Assembly: GCA_029945945.1 (NCBI GenBank)
Contig: JAQSDM010000011.1
Span: 512,069-576,068 of the forward strand
Direction: 5' to 3'
DNA from: Algoriphagus sp.
Lineage (GTDB): Bacteria > Bacteroidota > Bacteroidia > Cytophagales > Cyclobacteriaceae
DNA length: 64,000 nucleotides
In this document: positions 53,762-61,410 of the stretch, in pieces
How the letters are laid out: each line of letters starts with the position of its first letter
Position numbering within the stretch: position 1 is the stretch's first letter
The notes under the pieces: model-generated
Told to the model about the DNA's origin: nothing
Seen by the model: only the letters and a program-made list of their open reading frames with translations
The model's database searches: none
Position numbers and translations under genes: made by a program

Positions 53762-54964
53762 TTAAGTTTCCCCTAAAAGGCACAAAACACCAGTCCAATC
53801 AAGTGGCTGAAGGTGGTCGCCCACTTTTGCCACCTCTACTCCCGAATAAAACCCAGAAAAGGCCACATCTCCAATCGTACGTCTTACTTCTTCCGCATCT
53901 TCGAAATTCACACCTGAAAATGGTTTTGCCCGGCCTCCGCAATTGATATAAAATGAAAAAACGGGTTTACTCCCTTTCATTTTTTCTTTCAATTCAGCAA
54001 CTGCAACTTCGATATAATCCGGTTCAAGATTTCTTTTCATTAATTGAACCTCTGTCCCATCTGTAAGATCAGGTTCAAACATGACCAAGGCTTGATGTTC
54101 CTCATCTACTGCCAAGGTAAGTCTGTTAGCATATTCACTTTCTTTGAAGTCGCTGAACTTGTCACCCCTGTTAACACCGAGGGTTACGTTCATTGCAAAA
54201 TCCCTGATTTTAATTCCATGGTCCGGACCAAGAAGTTCGTCTATTACCTGAATAGCCGGCTGTCCGTCTATTTCCATTACTACAGGGCCTTGGGCCTTGG
54301 TAATAGTGATGTAATCGCTGCAAGGTTGACATCCGTGCAAAATGGCAGTTTCCATCTTACATTTCCCGGAGATTAAAATGCCTACCACATGCTGAGAATA
54401 AATATCATTATCGACAAACTGATAGCAAGTACTCAGCATCATGTCCGCCAAAAAGCCTCCCCCGGCAACTGACAAAGCCGAAGGGATATGCTGCTCCAAG
54501 GCTGCAAAAAGTGGCGTGGCAAAATTCAACATGGGAGGATTCTGCTGCTTACTCGAATCATAGAATACCAGCAATCCCTGGGCATCTTCAGGAAGTGAGG
54601 CCTTTATTTTTTTCCCCAGCTCGTCTCCGGATTTGTATTCATCCACATTCAATCCGCCTTGAGAAAAAACCTGAAATCGAATAGTGTCTGAACTGAAAAT
54701 GGTAACACCTACCTCAAAGCCATCATAACCAATGAAACTTTCAGTAATAATTCCGAATGAAGAACCTCCGGCCTTTGGAGTATCCGGAAGAATTTCATTC
54801 ACTCCTCGAATAAATTCCTGGGGACTGTGCTTACCTCCGCAGAAAACCAGGGCGAAATCCGCCCTTTCTATTTTTCCTTTAAATAATGCCTGAGAAGCGG
54901 CTTCTTTGCCTGCAGCAAAAGAATTAGTCTGATTACTTGACCCGACTCCAATTTTTGTATTCAT
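53762..54964 (-). CDS. FIST-domain sensory protein
   Basis: 400 residues. It has an N-terminal FIST_N (about 20-220, with 'DFALVFCGGKHSPQEFIRG' and 'AGGSSFGIITESFIGYDGF') and a C-terminal FIST_C ('VMEIDGQPAIQVIDELLG' to the end, including 'FYINCGGRAKPF'). FIST proteins are thought to bind small molecules, including amino acids, and to feed signal-transduction outputs. It is co-transcribed with the class III adenylate cyclase and upstream of the 727-residue and kelch genes, so a FIST-to-cAMP circuit is plausible. No signal peptide; cytosolic. Confidence 0.9.
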   Translation of the reverse strand: MNTKIGVGSSNQTNSFAAGKEAASQALFKGKIERADFALVFCGGKHSPQEFIRGVNEILPDTPKAGGSSFGIITESFIGYDGFEVGVTIFSSDTIRFQVFSQGGLNVDEYKSGDELGKKIKASLPEDAQGLLVFYDSSKQQNPPMLNFATPLFAALEQHIPSALSVAGGGFLADMMLSTCYQFVDNDIYSQHVVGILISGKCKMETAILHGCQPCSDYITITKAQGPVVMEIDGQPAIQVIDELLGPDHGIKIRDFAMNVTLGVNRGDKFSDFKESEYANRLTLAVDEEHQALVMFEPDLTDGTEVQLMKRNLEPDYIEVAVAELKEKMKGSKPVFSFYINCGGRAKPFSGVNFEDAEEVRRTIGDVAFSGFYSGVEVAKVGDHLQPLDWTGVLCLLGET

Positions 54965-55198
54965 GGATAAAAATTGTTTTATTGATTGATTAGAAATTGA
55001 TTTTTCCTCTGAAAAATTACATCCGAATATAAAAATATTCCAAGAATTCCACTTCCATTTTGTTTTAAATAGTTAATTAATTTATTAAAAAATCTCTCCG
55101 AAAACCACACTCGATAAAAAGTCATTTTTAAGTGCCTGCTAAACCAGTGAAAGGACATTTTAACTTTGCTTTCCTCCTCGCTCCAAACCTTCCTGTCC

Positions 55199-56002
55199 AT
55201 GATTTTTTTTCTTCGAAACCTGCGTCAAAAGCTTCTTCAGCAAAATCAAGTAACTCGCTACCTGGCCTATGCGGCGGGTGAAATATTTCTGGTAGTGATC
55301 GGGATTTTGATTGCTTTGCAGGTGAATAATTGGAGTGAAGAGCGCAAAAGCCGAAAAGCGGAAACCAATTTTTATTCCGCGCTTTTAGATGATCTTGAAA
55401 AAGATAAAGCCAAAATCGATCAGCTCAATAAGTTTTATAGTCACCGTATTGAGGTTTTAACCTGGTTATTGGCCCGGGTGAGAAATCCCGAAATTCCGAT
55501 AAATGGGCAGGAGTTCGGTCAAAATGTTGAACCCCTTTACTACAATGAAACGGCTATCAGCTTTGATGCCACCTTCGATGCATCCAAAAGTTCAGGCGCT
55601 TTTAATCAGTTTAAAAACAAAGCGCTGTTGAAACAGATGATCCAATACTATTCTGAATTTAGGCCGATTGAAGATGTGATGAATTCCACCTTAAGCTTGA
55701 TCGAAAATAGATTTGAACCTTTAATGGCTCCTCTTCCTAAAAGTTATTTATCGGGCAATTCATCCGCTTTGGTTATTGCAGAAGGTGGAAACAAATTCTT
55801 TTATGAGCATTTGAGTCAGGTCCTAGATGAACGCAACATTAACCCTGATCCAGTCATTCAGGTCTTTATGCAAAAGCCGGAGTTTGAATCTTATTTGGTT
55901 GGTGACTTGGGAAGAGCTTTTCACTCCATCGCCCGGTTGAAAAATAGGCTAGATCAAATTGATAGTTTACAAAGCGAAATTAACCTGTTTCTCTATGATT
56001 AG
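55199..56002 (+). CDS. DUF6090 membrane protein, leader type B, copy 6
   Basis: 267 residues from the ATG at 55199 (an upstream ATG at 55166 adds an unrelated 11 residues). Leader 'MIFFLRNLRQKLLQQNQVTR', helix 'AAGEIFLVVIGILIALQVNN' and N-N-W-S-E. The leader protein matches copy 5 nearly residue for residue. The body 'ETNFYSALLDDLEKDKAKI' has the motif 'ASKSSGAFNQFKNKALLKQ', followed by 'MIQYYSEFRPI' (YY dyad). The stop overlaps, by eight bases, the start of a beheaded seventh type B copy (55995). Isolated from the earlier arrays by 6.6 kb of minus-strand genes. Confidence 0.85.
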   Translation: MIFFLRNLRQKLLQQNQVTRYLAYAAGEIFLVVIGILIALQVNNWSEERKSRKAETNFYSALLDDLEKDKAKIDQLNKFYSHRIEVLTWLLARVRNPEIPINGQEFGQNVEPLYYNETAISFDATFDASKSSGAFNQFKNKALLKQMIQYYSEFRPIEDVMNSTLSLIENRFEPLMAPLPKSYLSGNSSALVIAEGGNKFFYEHLSQVLDERNINPDPVIQVFMQKPEFESYLVGDLGRAFHSIARLKNRLDQIDSLQSEINLFLYD

Positions 56003-56072
56003 CTTTTTTCACATAATCCGCCAAAAACTTCCGTTGGAAAACCAAGGAAATTTCTGCTTTTCTCCCTATTAA
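55995..56072 (+). pseudogene. truncated DUF6090 leader (type B, beheaded copy 7)
   Basis: An ATG at 55995 opens 25 codons: 'MISFFHIIRQKLPLENQ' matches the type B leader start (MISFFRKIRQKLLQQN), then the sequence becomes unrelated ('GNFCFSPY') and ends at TAA 56070-56072. The break is about 16 codons in, before the membrane helix. The start overlaps copy 6 just as intact copies overlap each other, so this is the stub of a deleted downstream paralogue. No trace of its body is visible in the next 270 bases. Confidence 0.75.
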
Positions 56073-56344
56073 ATTTCCTTCCCGCTTATCAGATCAAAAA
56101 CTCTCCTTTCGCTTTTAAGTGAGTCAGGACTTCCATTTATTCGAAGGGAAGACACTTCACTTCATCCCCCTTTTTTTTGCCTGAATCGCTTTACTTCCAA
56201 AATCCTCGTGGAAAAAAGAATATCGGTTTTGGACAATAGAACCCATCATTCGTCCTGACTGACTTTTATTTCCACCTGAATATCTGGAGCTTATATCTCA
56301 TATTTTAAAAGATTTTTCAGTTTATCTAACCAATCAATCCAATT
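56073..56344. other. intergenic region with putative operator
   Basis: No gene beyond the truncated copy. The putative LytTR-type element at 56227-56257 lies in it, 87 bases before the next ATG. Confidence 0.4.
56227..56257. promoter_or_regulatory. putative LytTR-type operator, site 3
   Basis: Half-sites TTTTGGACAA (56227-56236) and ATTCGTCCTG (56248-56257) start 21 bp apart. The same GGACA-N12-ATTCGTCCTG arrangement is found at site 4 with identical spacing. Confidence 0.55.
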
Positions 56345-56869
56345 ATGGAAAATTTAAAAGCAACGTTGGCTTTGGCAATTGTGCTGCTGCTAACACCAAT
56401 GATTTCCAAGGCCCAGGAAATGGCCGTAACTATGGAATTTCAAAATGCAGCAAAAGCTATGGAGGTGGTTCAAAAATACACAAAAGCTCTTCAGGCCGGG
56501 GATGTAGCCACCATGAATGCCCAATTCGCTCCAGGTGCGATGATTTATGGATTAGGCGGAGGCTTGGACTCTCTCACAGTTGCCCAGCACAGAGAGTATT
56601 ACACCGCTAGTACCACTAATTACAAGCACAGCCTTTCCGGAGAGCTGTATCTGCCGGTTAAAGTAACCAACAACTGGAATGAAGGTGAATGGATATTGTC
56701 TTGGGGAACAAATACCCTTACCAATAAGGCAACAGGTAAAACAATAGCGGTTCCTTATCATACAGCCTCCACTGTGGTGAATGGTAAAATTACGTTTATC
56801 CGGTATTGGTATGACATGTTGAATATCCTGGAGACTCAGGGATTCACTATTACCCCACCTGCAAATTGA
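56345..56869 (+). CDS. NTF2/SnoaL-like exported protein
   Basis: 174 residues with a signal peptide (MENLKATLALAIVLLLTPMISKAQ). NTF2-like domain: 'AMEVVQKYTKALQAGDVATM' (first helix), 'NAQFAPGAMIYGLGGGLD', 'VTNNWNEGEWILSWGTNT', then 'PYHTASTVVNGKITFIRYW', the Tyr/Trp-rich strand of SnoaL proteins. The putative operator (site 3) lies upstream and a strong terminator downstream, so it is a single-gene transcript possibly controlled by the nearby LytTR regulator. Ligand unknown. Confidence 0.82.
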   Translation: MENLKATLALAIVLLLTPMISKAQEMAVTMEFQNAAKAMEVVQKYTKALQAGDVATMNAQFAPGAMIYGLGGGLDSLTVAQHREYYTASTTNYKHSLSGELYLPVKVTNNWNEGEWILSWGTNTLTNKATGKTIAVPYHTASTVVNGKITFIRYWYDMLNILETQGFTITPPAN

Positions 56870-56897
56870 GTGAACCAAGGATTTCTAAAAAACACCT

Positions 56898-56936
56898 TGC
56901 CTTTGGCGATCTTGAAATCGCCAAAGGCATTTTTTT
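56898..56936 (+). terminator. Rho-independent terminator
   Basis: Perfect 13-bp stem (56898-56910 with 56917-56929), 6-nt loop, then seven Ts (56930-56936). Directly follows the NTF2-like gene. Confidence 0.92.
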
Positions 56937-57044
56937 ATCTTATGAAGCAAAAATTGTAAGTGGGGATTTTACTATATTTTTTTACGAAAACCCAAAAAAA
57001 ACTACCTGACCATCAAGGAATTGACTTTTTCGGAAATCACGAAA

Positions 57045-57779
57045 TCAAACCTTATTGAGCATTTTGTGCAAGTCTTCTTTGTATTGTTTACCAATCGGGA
57101 TCAGCTTTCCTTTCACCTCCACAAAGGATTCTGCCACTGCGTCGAGCTTGGAAAAATTAACCACAAAAGATCGATGGATACGGATGAAATGCCTTGGGTC
57201 GACCTTATCACAAAGCTTGGCCAATGGACTTACAATTAAGTAAGTCTGGGTTGTAGTTGTGATTTTACAATAATTCCGGTCAGCTTCAACGTAAAGAATA
57301 TCGTCCAGCATCACTTTGATTAATTTATTCTGATTGCGGATAAAAATCCTGTCTTCCTGCGAATCCACGAATGTGTCCTCCACCGGGACATTCGCTCGTT
57401 TTTCTTTTACTTTATCCTCGACCAAAGCAATGGTTCGCTCCAGATTCAGGTTAGTAAATGGTTTTGCAATAAAGGCAAACGGATGAGTCTCTTTAGCTTT
57501 TTGGAAGGTGGAGTCATCCACATTTGCCGTGAGATAGATAAGCGGAATATCGAGATACTTTCGAATAGCATGCGCAACATCGATGCCAGTCGAAGGTCCT
57601 TTGAGCTGGATATCCATCAGGATCAAATCGGGCTTGGTTTCCATTGCATGAAGAATCGCTGCTTCTGCTTTGGTTTCTATTCCGGTCACTTCATAGCCCA
57701 GATTGGATAGTTGCAAACTGATATTTGCTGCGATGATCATGTCATCCTCCACAATCAAAATACGGGTTTTCTCCATCAC
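57045..57779 (-). CDS. LytTR-type response regulator
   Basis: 244 residues. The receiver domain has the acidic pocket 'IVEDDMII' and phospho-acceptor Asp56 in 'LILMDIQLKG', with Thr in 'IYLTANVDD' and Lys in 'FIAKPFTN'. A LytTR DNA-binding domain follows (about 145-244: 'DRIFIRNQNKLIKVMLDDI', 'LYVEADRNYCKITTTT', 'HFIRIHRSFVVNFSKLDAV'). LytTR proteins bind two short direct repeats about 21 bp apart. It overlaps the kinase gene by four bases (ATGA) and is downstream of it, so the two form a two-component pair. The repeated element seen at four intergenic sites in this window is a candidate binding site. Confidence 0.93.
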   Translation of the reverse strand: MMEKTRILIVEDDMIIAANISLQLSNLGYEVTGIETKAEAAILHAMETKPDLILMDIQLKGPSTGIDVAHAIRKYLDIPLIYLTANVDDSTFQKAKETHPFAFIAKPFTNLNLERTIALVEDKVKEKRANVPVEDTFVDSQEDRIFIRNQNKLIKVMLDDILYVEADRNYCKITTTTQTYLIVSPLAKLCDKVDPRHFIRIHRSFVVNFSKLDAVAESFVEVKGKLIPIGKQYKEDLHKMLNKV

Positions 57780-59722
57780 GCTGCTTTGTTGATTTGAAAT
57801 TCAAAACTCACTTCTGTACCTTTTTGAGATATCAGGGTCATTTTACCATCGAGCTGCACGGTCAGCAGACGGATCAACTCACTCCCAAAACCTGACCCCA
57901 GGATTTCCGGGGGTTGAGACATTCCTATTCCATTGTCAGAGACAATGAGGTGCAAAAAGCTTCCTTTTTCCAAAAGACTGACGCCTATTTCGCCAGGCGT
58001 GTTTTCCGGAAATGCATATTTCAGGGAATTGGAAATCAGCTCATTGACGATCAGTCCAATCGGAATTGCCCAATCAACATCCAGTTCAATTGGGTCCATT
58101 TGAGTGGAAAATCGAATCCTTCCTGAAGCATCAAACGTGTCAATGATGTAATTTCCAAGTCCTTCAAAAAAATCTTTCATCTCAATTGATTTCATATTTT
58201 GACCTTGATAAAGCCGCTTATGAATCATTCCCATGCTATGAACCCGATTTTGAGTTTCTTCCATGATGGCCTGAAACTCCCTGCTTTCAATTTTAGCACT
58301 TTGCAGGGAAAGGAGACTGGAAATGGTTTCCAGGTTGTTTTTTACCCGGTGATGAATTTCCTTGAGCAAAAATTCCTTTTCCAGATTCTTATTTTCTAAA
58401 AGCTGACTGTATTTCTTTTTCCGAAGAAAAATCCGATAAAGCACGAATAGAAACACAAGCAAAAACCCTGATAAAATCAGGATAAATACCTGCATAATTT
58501 TGTTTCTGGCAAGTTGGGCTTCCTGCAGTTTGATGGTGCTTTCTTTTTGAGTAAGCTCCATTTGGGTTTGCAAAAAAATCATCTGTTCATTAGCCTTGTC
58601 GGTGAATACTTCTTGGCTGAGCTGATCGTACTTGCGGGTAGCATCCAAGGCTTTGGCAAATTGTCGACTTCCTTCCAGAGCTTTACTCAATTCCAAATAG
58701 ACCAAACTCAGGAAATACTTATCCCCAAAATCCGTTGTTGCTGCCTGAATGCTTTTTTCTAAAAAATCTGCTGCTTCGGGAAAATTTCCGGCGGCATTAC
58801 TGGCCTTACCAAGAGATAAATAGGAACGCACGACCATGAAACCATTTTCTAAAAGCTCTGCATATTTCAGGGCTTCCATTCCTGAAGAAATCGCAGCCTG
58901 AAAGTCCCCTTTTTGGGCGTAGAGCTCTGAAAGCGCAATATGGGTATCGCTCAGATTATTGTAAAAACCGTATTTCTCACCGATTTGTATTGATTTTTCA
59001 AAATACTTTTGAGCTTCTTCAAGCCTGTTGAGCTGGACAAGATTATTCCCTACCACATGAAGCGTGAAGTCATAATCCAGGTCATTAATCCCTCTTTCTT
59101 CAAAAATCGCGATGGATTTAAGGCCGTATTCAAGTCCAATCTCAAATTTCTTCTGCTTCCAAAAAAGGTTGCTCATATCAGAATAGGCCATTGCCATGGC
59201 TTTTTGGTCTCCGTAAGTTTCCCCGATTTTTAGAGTTTTGGCAGCAAAGTCAAAAGCCTCTCCAAGGTCTCCACGCCTTTCGTAGACATAGCCAAGGTTG
59301 GTATAAAGCAGCCAGCTTTCTTTTTCGGGAATTTTTGAGATGGCATTTTTAAGAATTAATTCAGCCAACTCCAGATCCTCCATTCTGAGCAAAATTGCCC
59401 CTTGGGATACCTGAAGCTTTCCTTGCCAGTAACTATTGTTCCGGTCAGTTGCTTCGTCCAGACCTTGGTTAATAAACTTGAGAGCTTTATTAAGATTTCG
59501 GGTGTGGTAGTAATAACCCAGATCGTTTAAAATCCGCAATCTCAGCAAAGAATCTGAAGTAATCTGGGTCAAAGAATTTTCTAATTCAACCAAGTATTCC
59601 GGACCAAAATTATCGGTATCCACGAAGACCTCTTTGTATTGGAAAAGTCCATTCTTTTCTAGTATCTGAGCTTGAGCCAGATCCTGGTTTAAAATAAATA
59701 GAAGGATAAAAAGTCTCTTCAT
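57776..59722 (-). CDS. TPR-containing sensor histidine kinase (HisKA_2)
   Basis: 648 residues from the ATG at 59722, which starts a signal peptide (MKRLFILLFILNQDLAQAQ). An in-frame ATG at 59779 would add 19 residues. The external sensor is a tetratricopeptide array ('LAELILKNAISKIPEKESW', 'EEAQKYFEKSIQIGEKYGF', 'EALKYAELLENGFMVVRS', 'EAADFLEKSIQAATTDFGD'). One membrane helix ('MQVFILILSGFLLVFLFVL') follows, then the HisKA_2 box 'LLKEIHHRVKNNLETISSL' and an HATPase with 'GLIVNELISNSLKYAFPEN' and 'VSDNGIGMS'. It phosphorylates the LytTR regulator encoded just downstream. The kinase core is nearly the same as that of the 7TM kinase at 21403-23388. Site 4 of the putative operator lies just upstream of its start, so the pair may regulate itself. 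Confidence 0.92.
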   Translation of the reverse strand: MKRLFILLFILNQDLAQAQILEKNGLFQYKEVFVDTDNFGPEYLVELENSLTQITSDSLLRLRILNDLGYYYHTRNLNKALKFINQGLDEATDRNNSYWQGKLQVSQGAILLRMEDLELAELILKNAISKIPEKESWLLYTNLGYVYERRGDLGEAFDFAAKTLKIGETYGDQKAMAMAYSDMSNLFWKQKKFEIGLEYGLKSIAIFEERGINDLDYDFTLHVVGNNLVQLNRLEEAQKYFEKSIQIGEKYGFYNNLSDTHIALSELYAQKGDFQAAISSGMEALKYAELLENGFMVVRSYLSLGKASNAAGNFPEAADFLEKSIQAATTDFGDKYFLSLVYLELSKALEGSRQFAKALDATRKYDQLSQEVFTDKANEQMIFLQTQMELTQKESTIKLQEAQLARNKIMQVFILILSGFLLVFLFVLYRIFLRKKKYSQLLENKNLEKEFLLKEIHHRVKNNLETISSLLSLQSAKIESREFQAIMEETQNRVHSMGMIHKRLYQGQNMKSIEMKDFFEGLGNYIIDTFDASGRIRFSTQMDPIELDVDWAIPIGLIVNELISNSLKYAFPENTPGEIGVSLLEKGSFLHLIVSDNGIGMSQPPEILGSGFGSELIRLLTVQLDGKMTLISQKGTEVSFEFQINKAA

Positions 59723-59800
59723 AAGATAAATGTAACAAAATATAAGATTTTGAAAGCCACATTTTTGCAGTTCAAACAAGCCGGGGAAGTATTACAGCCA

Positions 59801-59831
59801 TTTCGGACAGTATAAGCATCTATTCGTCCTG
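59801..59831. promoter_or_regulatory. putative LytTR-type operator, site 4
   Basis: TTTCGGACAG (59801-59810) and ATTCGTCCTG (59822-59831) form imperfect direct repeats with a 21-bp period. Between the divergent kinase/LytTR operon and the 59890 gene (58 bases before its ATG). Confidence 0.55.
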
Positions 59832-59889
59832 CATCTCTTTTTTTACCCTTTCTCTGAATCCAAATTGGAAAGAAATAATCCAAATTCAT

Positions 59890-60657
59890 ATGAAAAATCT
59901 TTTTAAAAACTTGGTAAAGGCAGTTATGTGTACCGTCTTTATCCTTACCACAGCTATTGTTTGCCTAGGCCAATCGGAACCCTTAGGCCCACTCATGTCC
60001 GTGACGGAATTTACGATCAAACCGGGACATGATTTACAATTTCAGGAAGGGGTAAAAGCATGGAAAGCATGCTATCTCGCTGAAAAAGGAGAATGGACCT
60101 GGAGAGTTTGGCAGAGACAACAGGGAGAAGGCAATGTTTATATACTCGCCTCAGATATGCCCAATTGGGCTGAAATGGATAAAACCGATCCTGTCGGCAG
60201 CAAATGTGCTGCGTTAGTCACTTCCATGATTGATCCTCATATTGAAAAAGCAACCAGTCATGTCACCCGGTTACTTCCCGCTGTAAGTAATAATACTCCG
60301 ACAACTGATGAATTGATCACAGTTGGGTTTTATGAACTCAACCAAACCGATGGCTATAAATTTCTTCCGGCAGTAAGGGAGCTTACAGCGAGTCTGGAAA
60401 AGGCAGAAGGATCCAAAAGAGGGTATTGGTACAGCTGGCTGACCATGAGTCCAGACAGCCCAAATTACCATGTCGTAACACCTTATAAGAATTTTGCGGC
60501 GATGGATGTCGCCAGAGATTCTGTATGGGAAGTCTACGAAAAAGAACATGGAAAAGAAAAAAGGGATGCTTTGCAAACCCAATTCAGGTCGTCCCTTAAA
60601 AATGTCTGGACATATCAATACAAACTGAATTTGGATATGAGCAGGCCTGTCAAATAG
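59890..60657 (+). CDS. exported tandem ferredoxin-like (ABM-type) protein
   Basis: 255 residues with a signal peptide ending 'CLGQSEP'. Two related halves are visible: 'VTEFTIKPGHDLQFQEGVK' with 'RVWQRQQGEGNVYILASDM' and 'NWAEMDK', and 'VGFYELNQTDGYKFLPAVR' with 'YWYSWLTMSPDSPNYHVVT' and 'NFAAMD'. Each is a strand-helix-strand unit of the dimeric alpha-beta barrel kind. The internal repeat means the protein could form a pseudo-dimer with one pocket. Such proteins range from monooxygenases to sensors, and no active-site residues stand out. Divergent from the kinase/LytTR operon, sharing the putative operator (site 4). Confidence 0.72.
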   Translation: MKNLFKNLVKAVMCTVFILTTAIVCLGQSEPLGPLMSVTEFTIKPGHDLQFQEGVKAWKACYLAEKGEWTWRVWQRQQGEGNVYILASDMPNWAEMDKTDPVGSKCAALVTSMIDPHIEKATSHVTRLLPAVSNNTPTTDELITVGFYELNQTDGYKFLPAVRELTASLEKAEGSKRGYWYSWLTMSPDSPNYHVVTPYKNFAAMDVARDSVWEVYEKEHGKEKRDALQTQFRSSLKNVWTYQYKLNLDMSRPVK

Positions 60658-60778
60658 CCAAATCAGGAATCAACCAACTACGATGAAGATATGAGCTTGG
60701 AAGCTTCTAAGGCGATGACCGATGAAGCAAAAGTCTGATGACCAACAAGAAAGTCTCACAAATTGGAAAACTAAAAAC

Positions 60779-61306
60779 ATGAAAATTTTCATCTTAATAC
60801 CAGTAATCTTAACAATGCTAATTTCTTGTGACAGAAAACAGCGTTATACCCAGCAATCCGCCGAAATCGAAACTATCAAATCCATCATCGGTAACTATAT
60901 CAACGGTGAATGGGAAGCTTATCAATCCCATTACGCAGAAGGTGCCCAAATCTTCTTCAATACTACCGAGGATAATCCTGCAACTATTCAAGAAATCATC
61001 GCTCAACAAAAAATGGAATTGGAAGGAATGTCCTCTTATACCATTGACCGCGAAGGAGAAGCTGTGGAAATGGTAGTGGATGATAAAGGTGAGACTTGGG
61101 TAAATTATTGGAGCGTTTGGAAAGGGACTTTGACTGCCAATGGTAAAACCTACGAAACCCCGATTCACATCACCTCGCAGTTTGTGGATGGGAAAATCGT
61201 AAAAGCATTTGGCTACTGGGATAATGCTCCACTCCAATTGGATGGAATGGCTTTGCAGATGGCCGCTGAAAAAGCAGCCTTGGAGGCAGCAAAAGAGGAA
61301 AAATAA
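60779..61306 (+). CDS. NTF2-like lipoprotein
   Basis: 175 residues from the ATG at 60779 (lipobox signal MKIFILIPVILTMLISC); the ATG at 60722 would add unrelated residues. NTF2-like: 'EIETIKSIIGNYINGEWEA', 'YQSHYAEGAQIFFNTTEDN', 'VNYWSVWKGTLTANGKTYE' and 'PIHITSQFVDGKIVKAFGY'. The C-terminal 25 residues are an Ala/Glu/Lys helix. It follows the tandem ferredoxin-like gene by about 120 bases in the same direction and may be co-transcribed with it. Fifth NTF2-like exported protein of the window. Confidence 0.8.
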   Translation: MKIFILIPVILTMLISCDRKQRYTQQSAEIETIKSIIGNYINGEWEAYQSHYAEGAQIFFNTTEDNPATIQEIIAQQKMELEGMSSYTIDREGEAVEMVVDDKGETWVNYWSVWKGTLTANGKTYETPIHITSQFVDGKIVKAFGYWDNAPLQLDGMALQMAAEKAALEAAKEEK

Positions 61307-61321
61307 AGCAATTTTTTTACT

Positions 61322-61371
61322 ACCGGGGAGCGCTCAATTAAGGGGTATTTAGTTTGCTTCCCGGTTTACTT
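61322..61371. terminator. weak stem-loop between convergent genes
   Basis: Arms 61322-61331 and 61356-61365 pair at 9 of 10 positions with a 24-nt loop; the right arm is followed on the plus strand by a T-rich tract. Long loop, so moderate support. Confidence 0.4.
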
Positions 61372-61410
61372 TTTTATCTGGATTATGCCAAATTTTTGTC
61401 ATGAGAGTTT

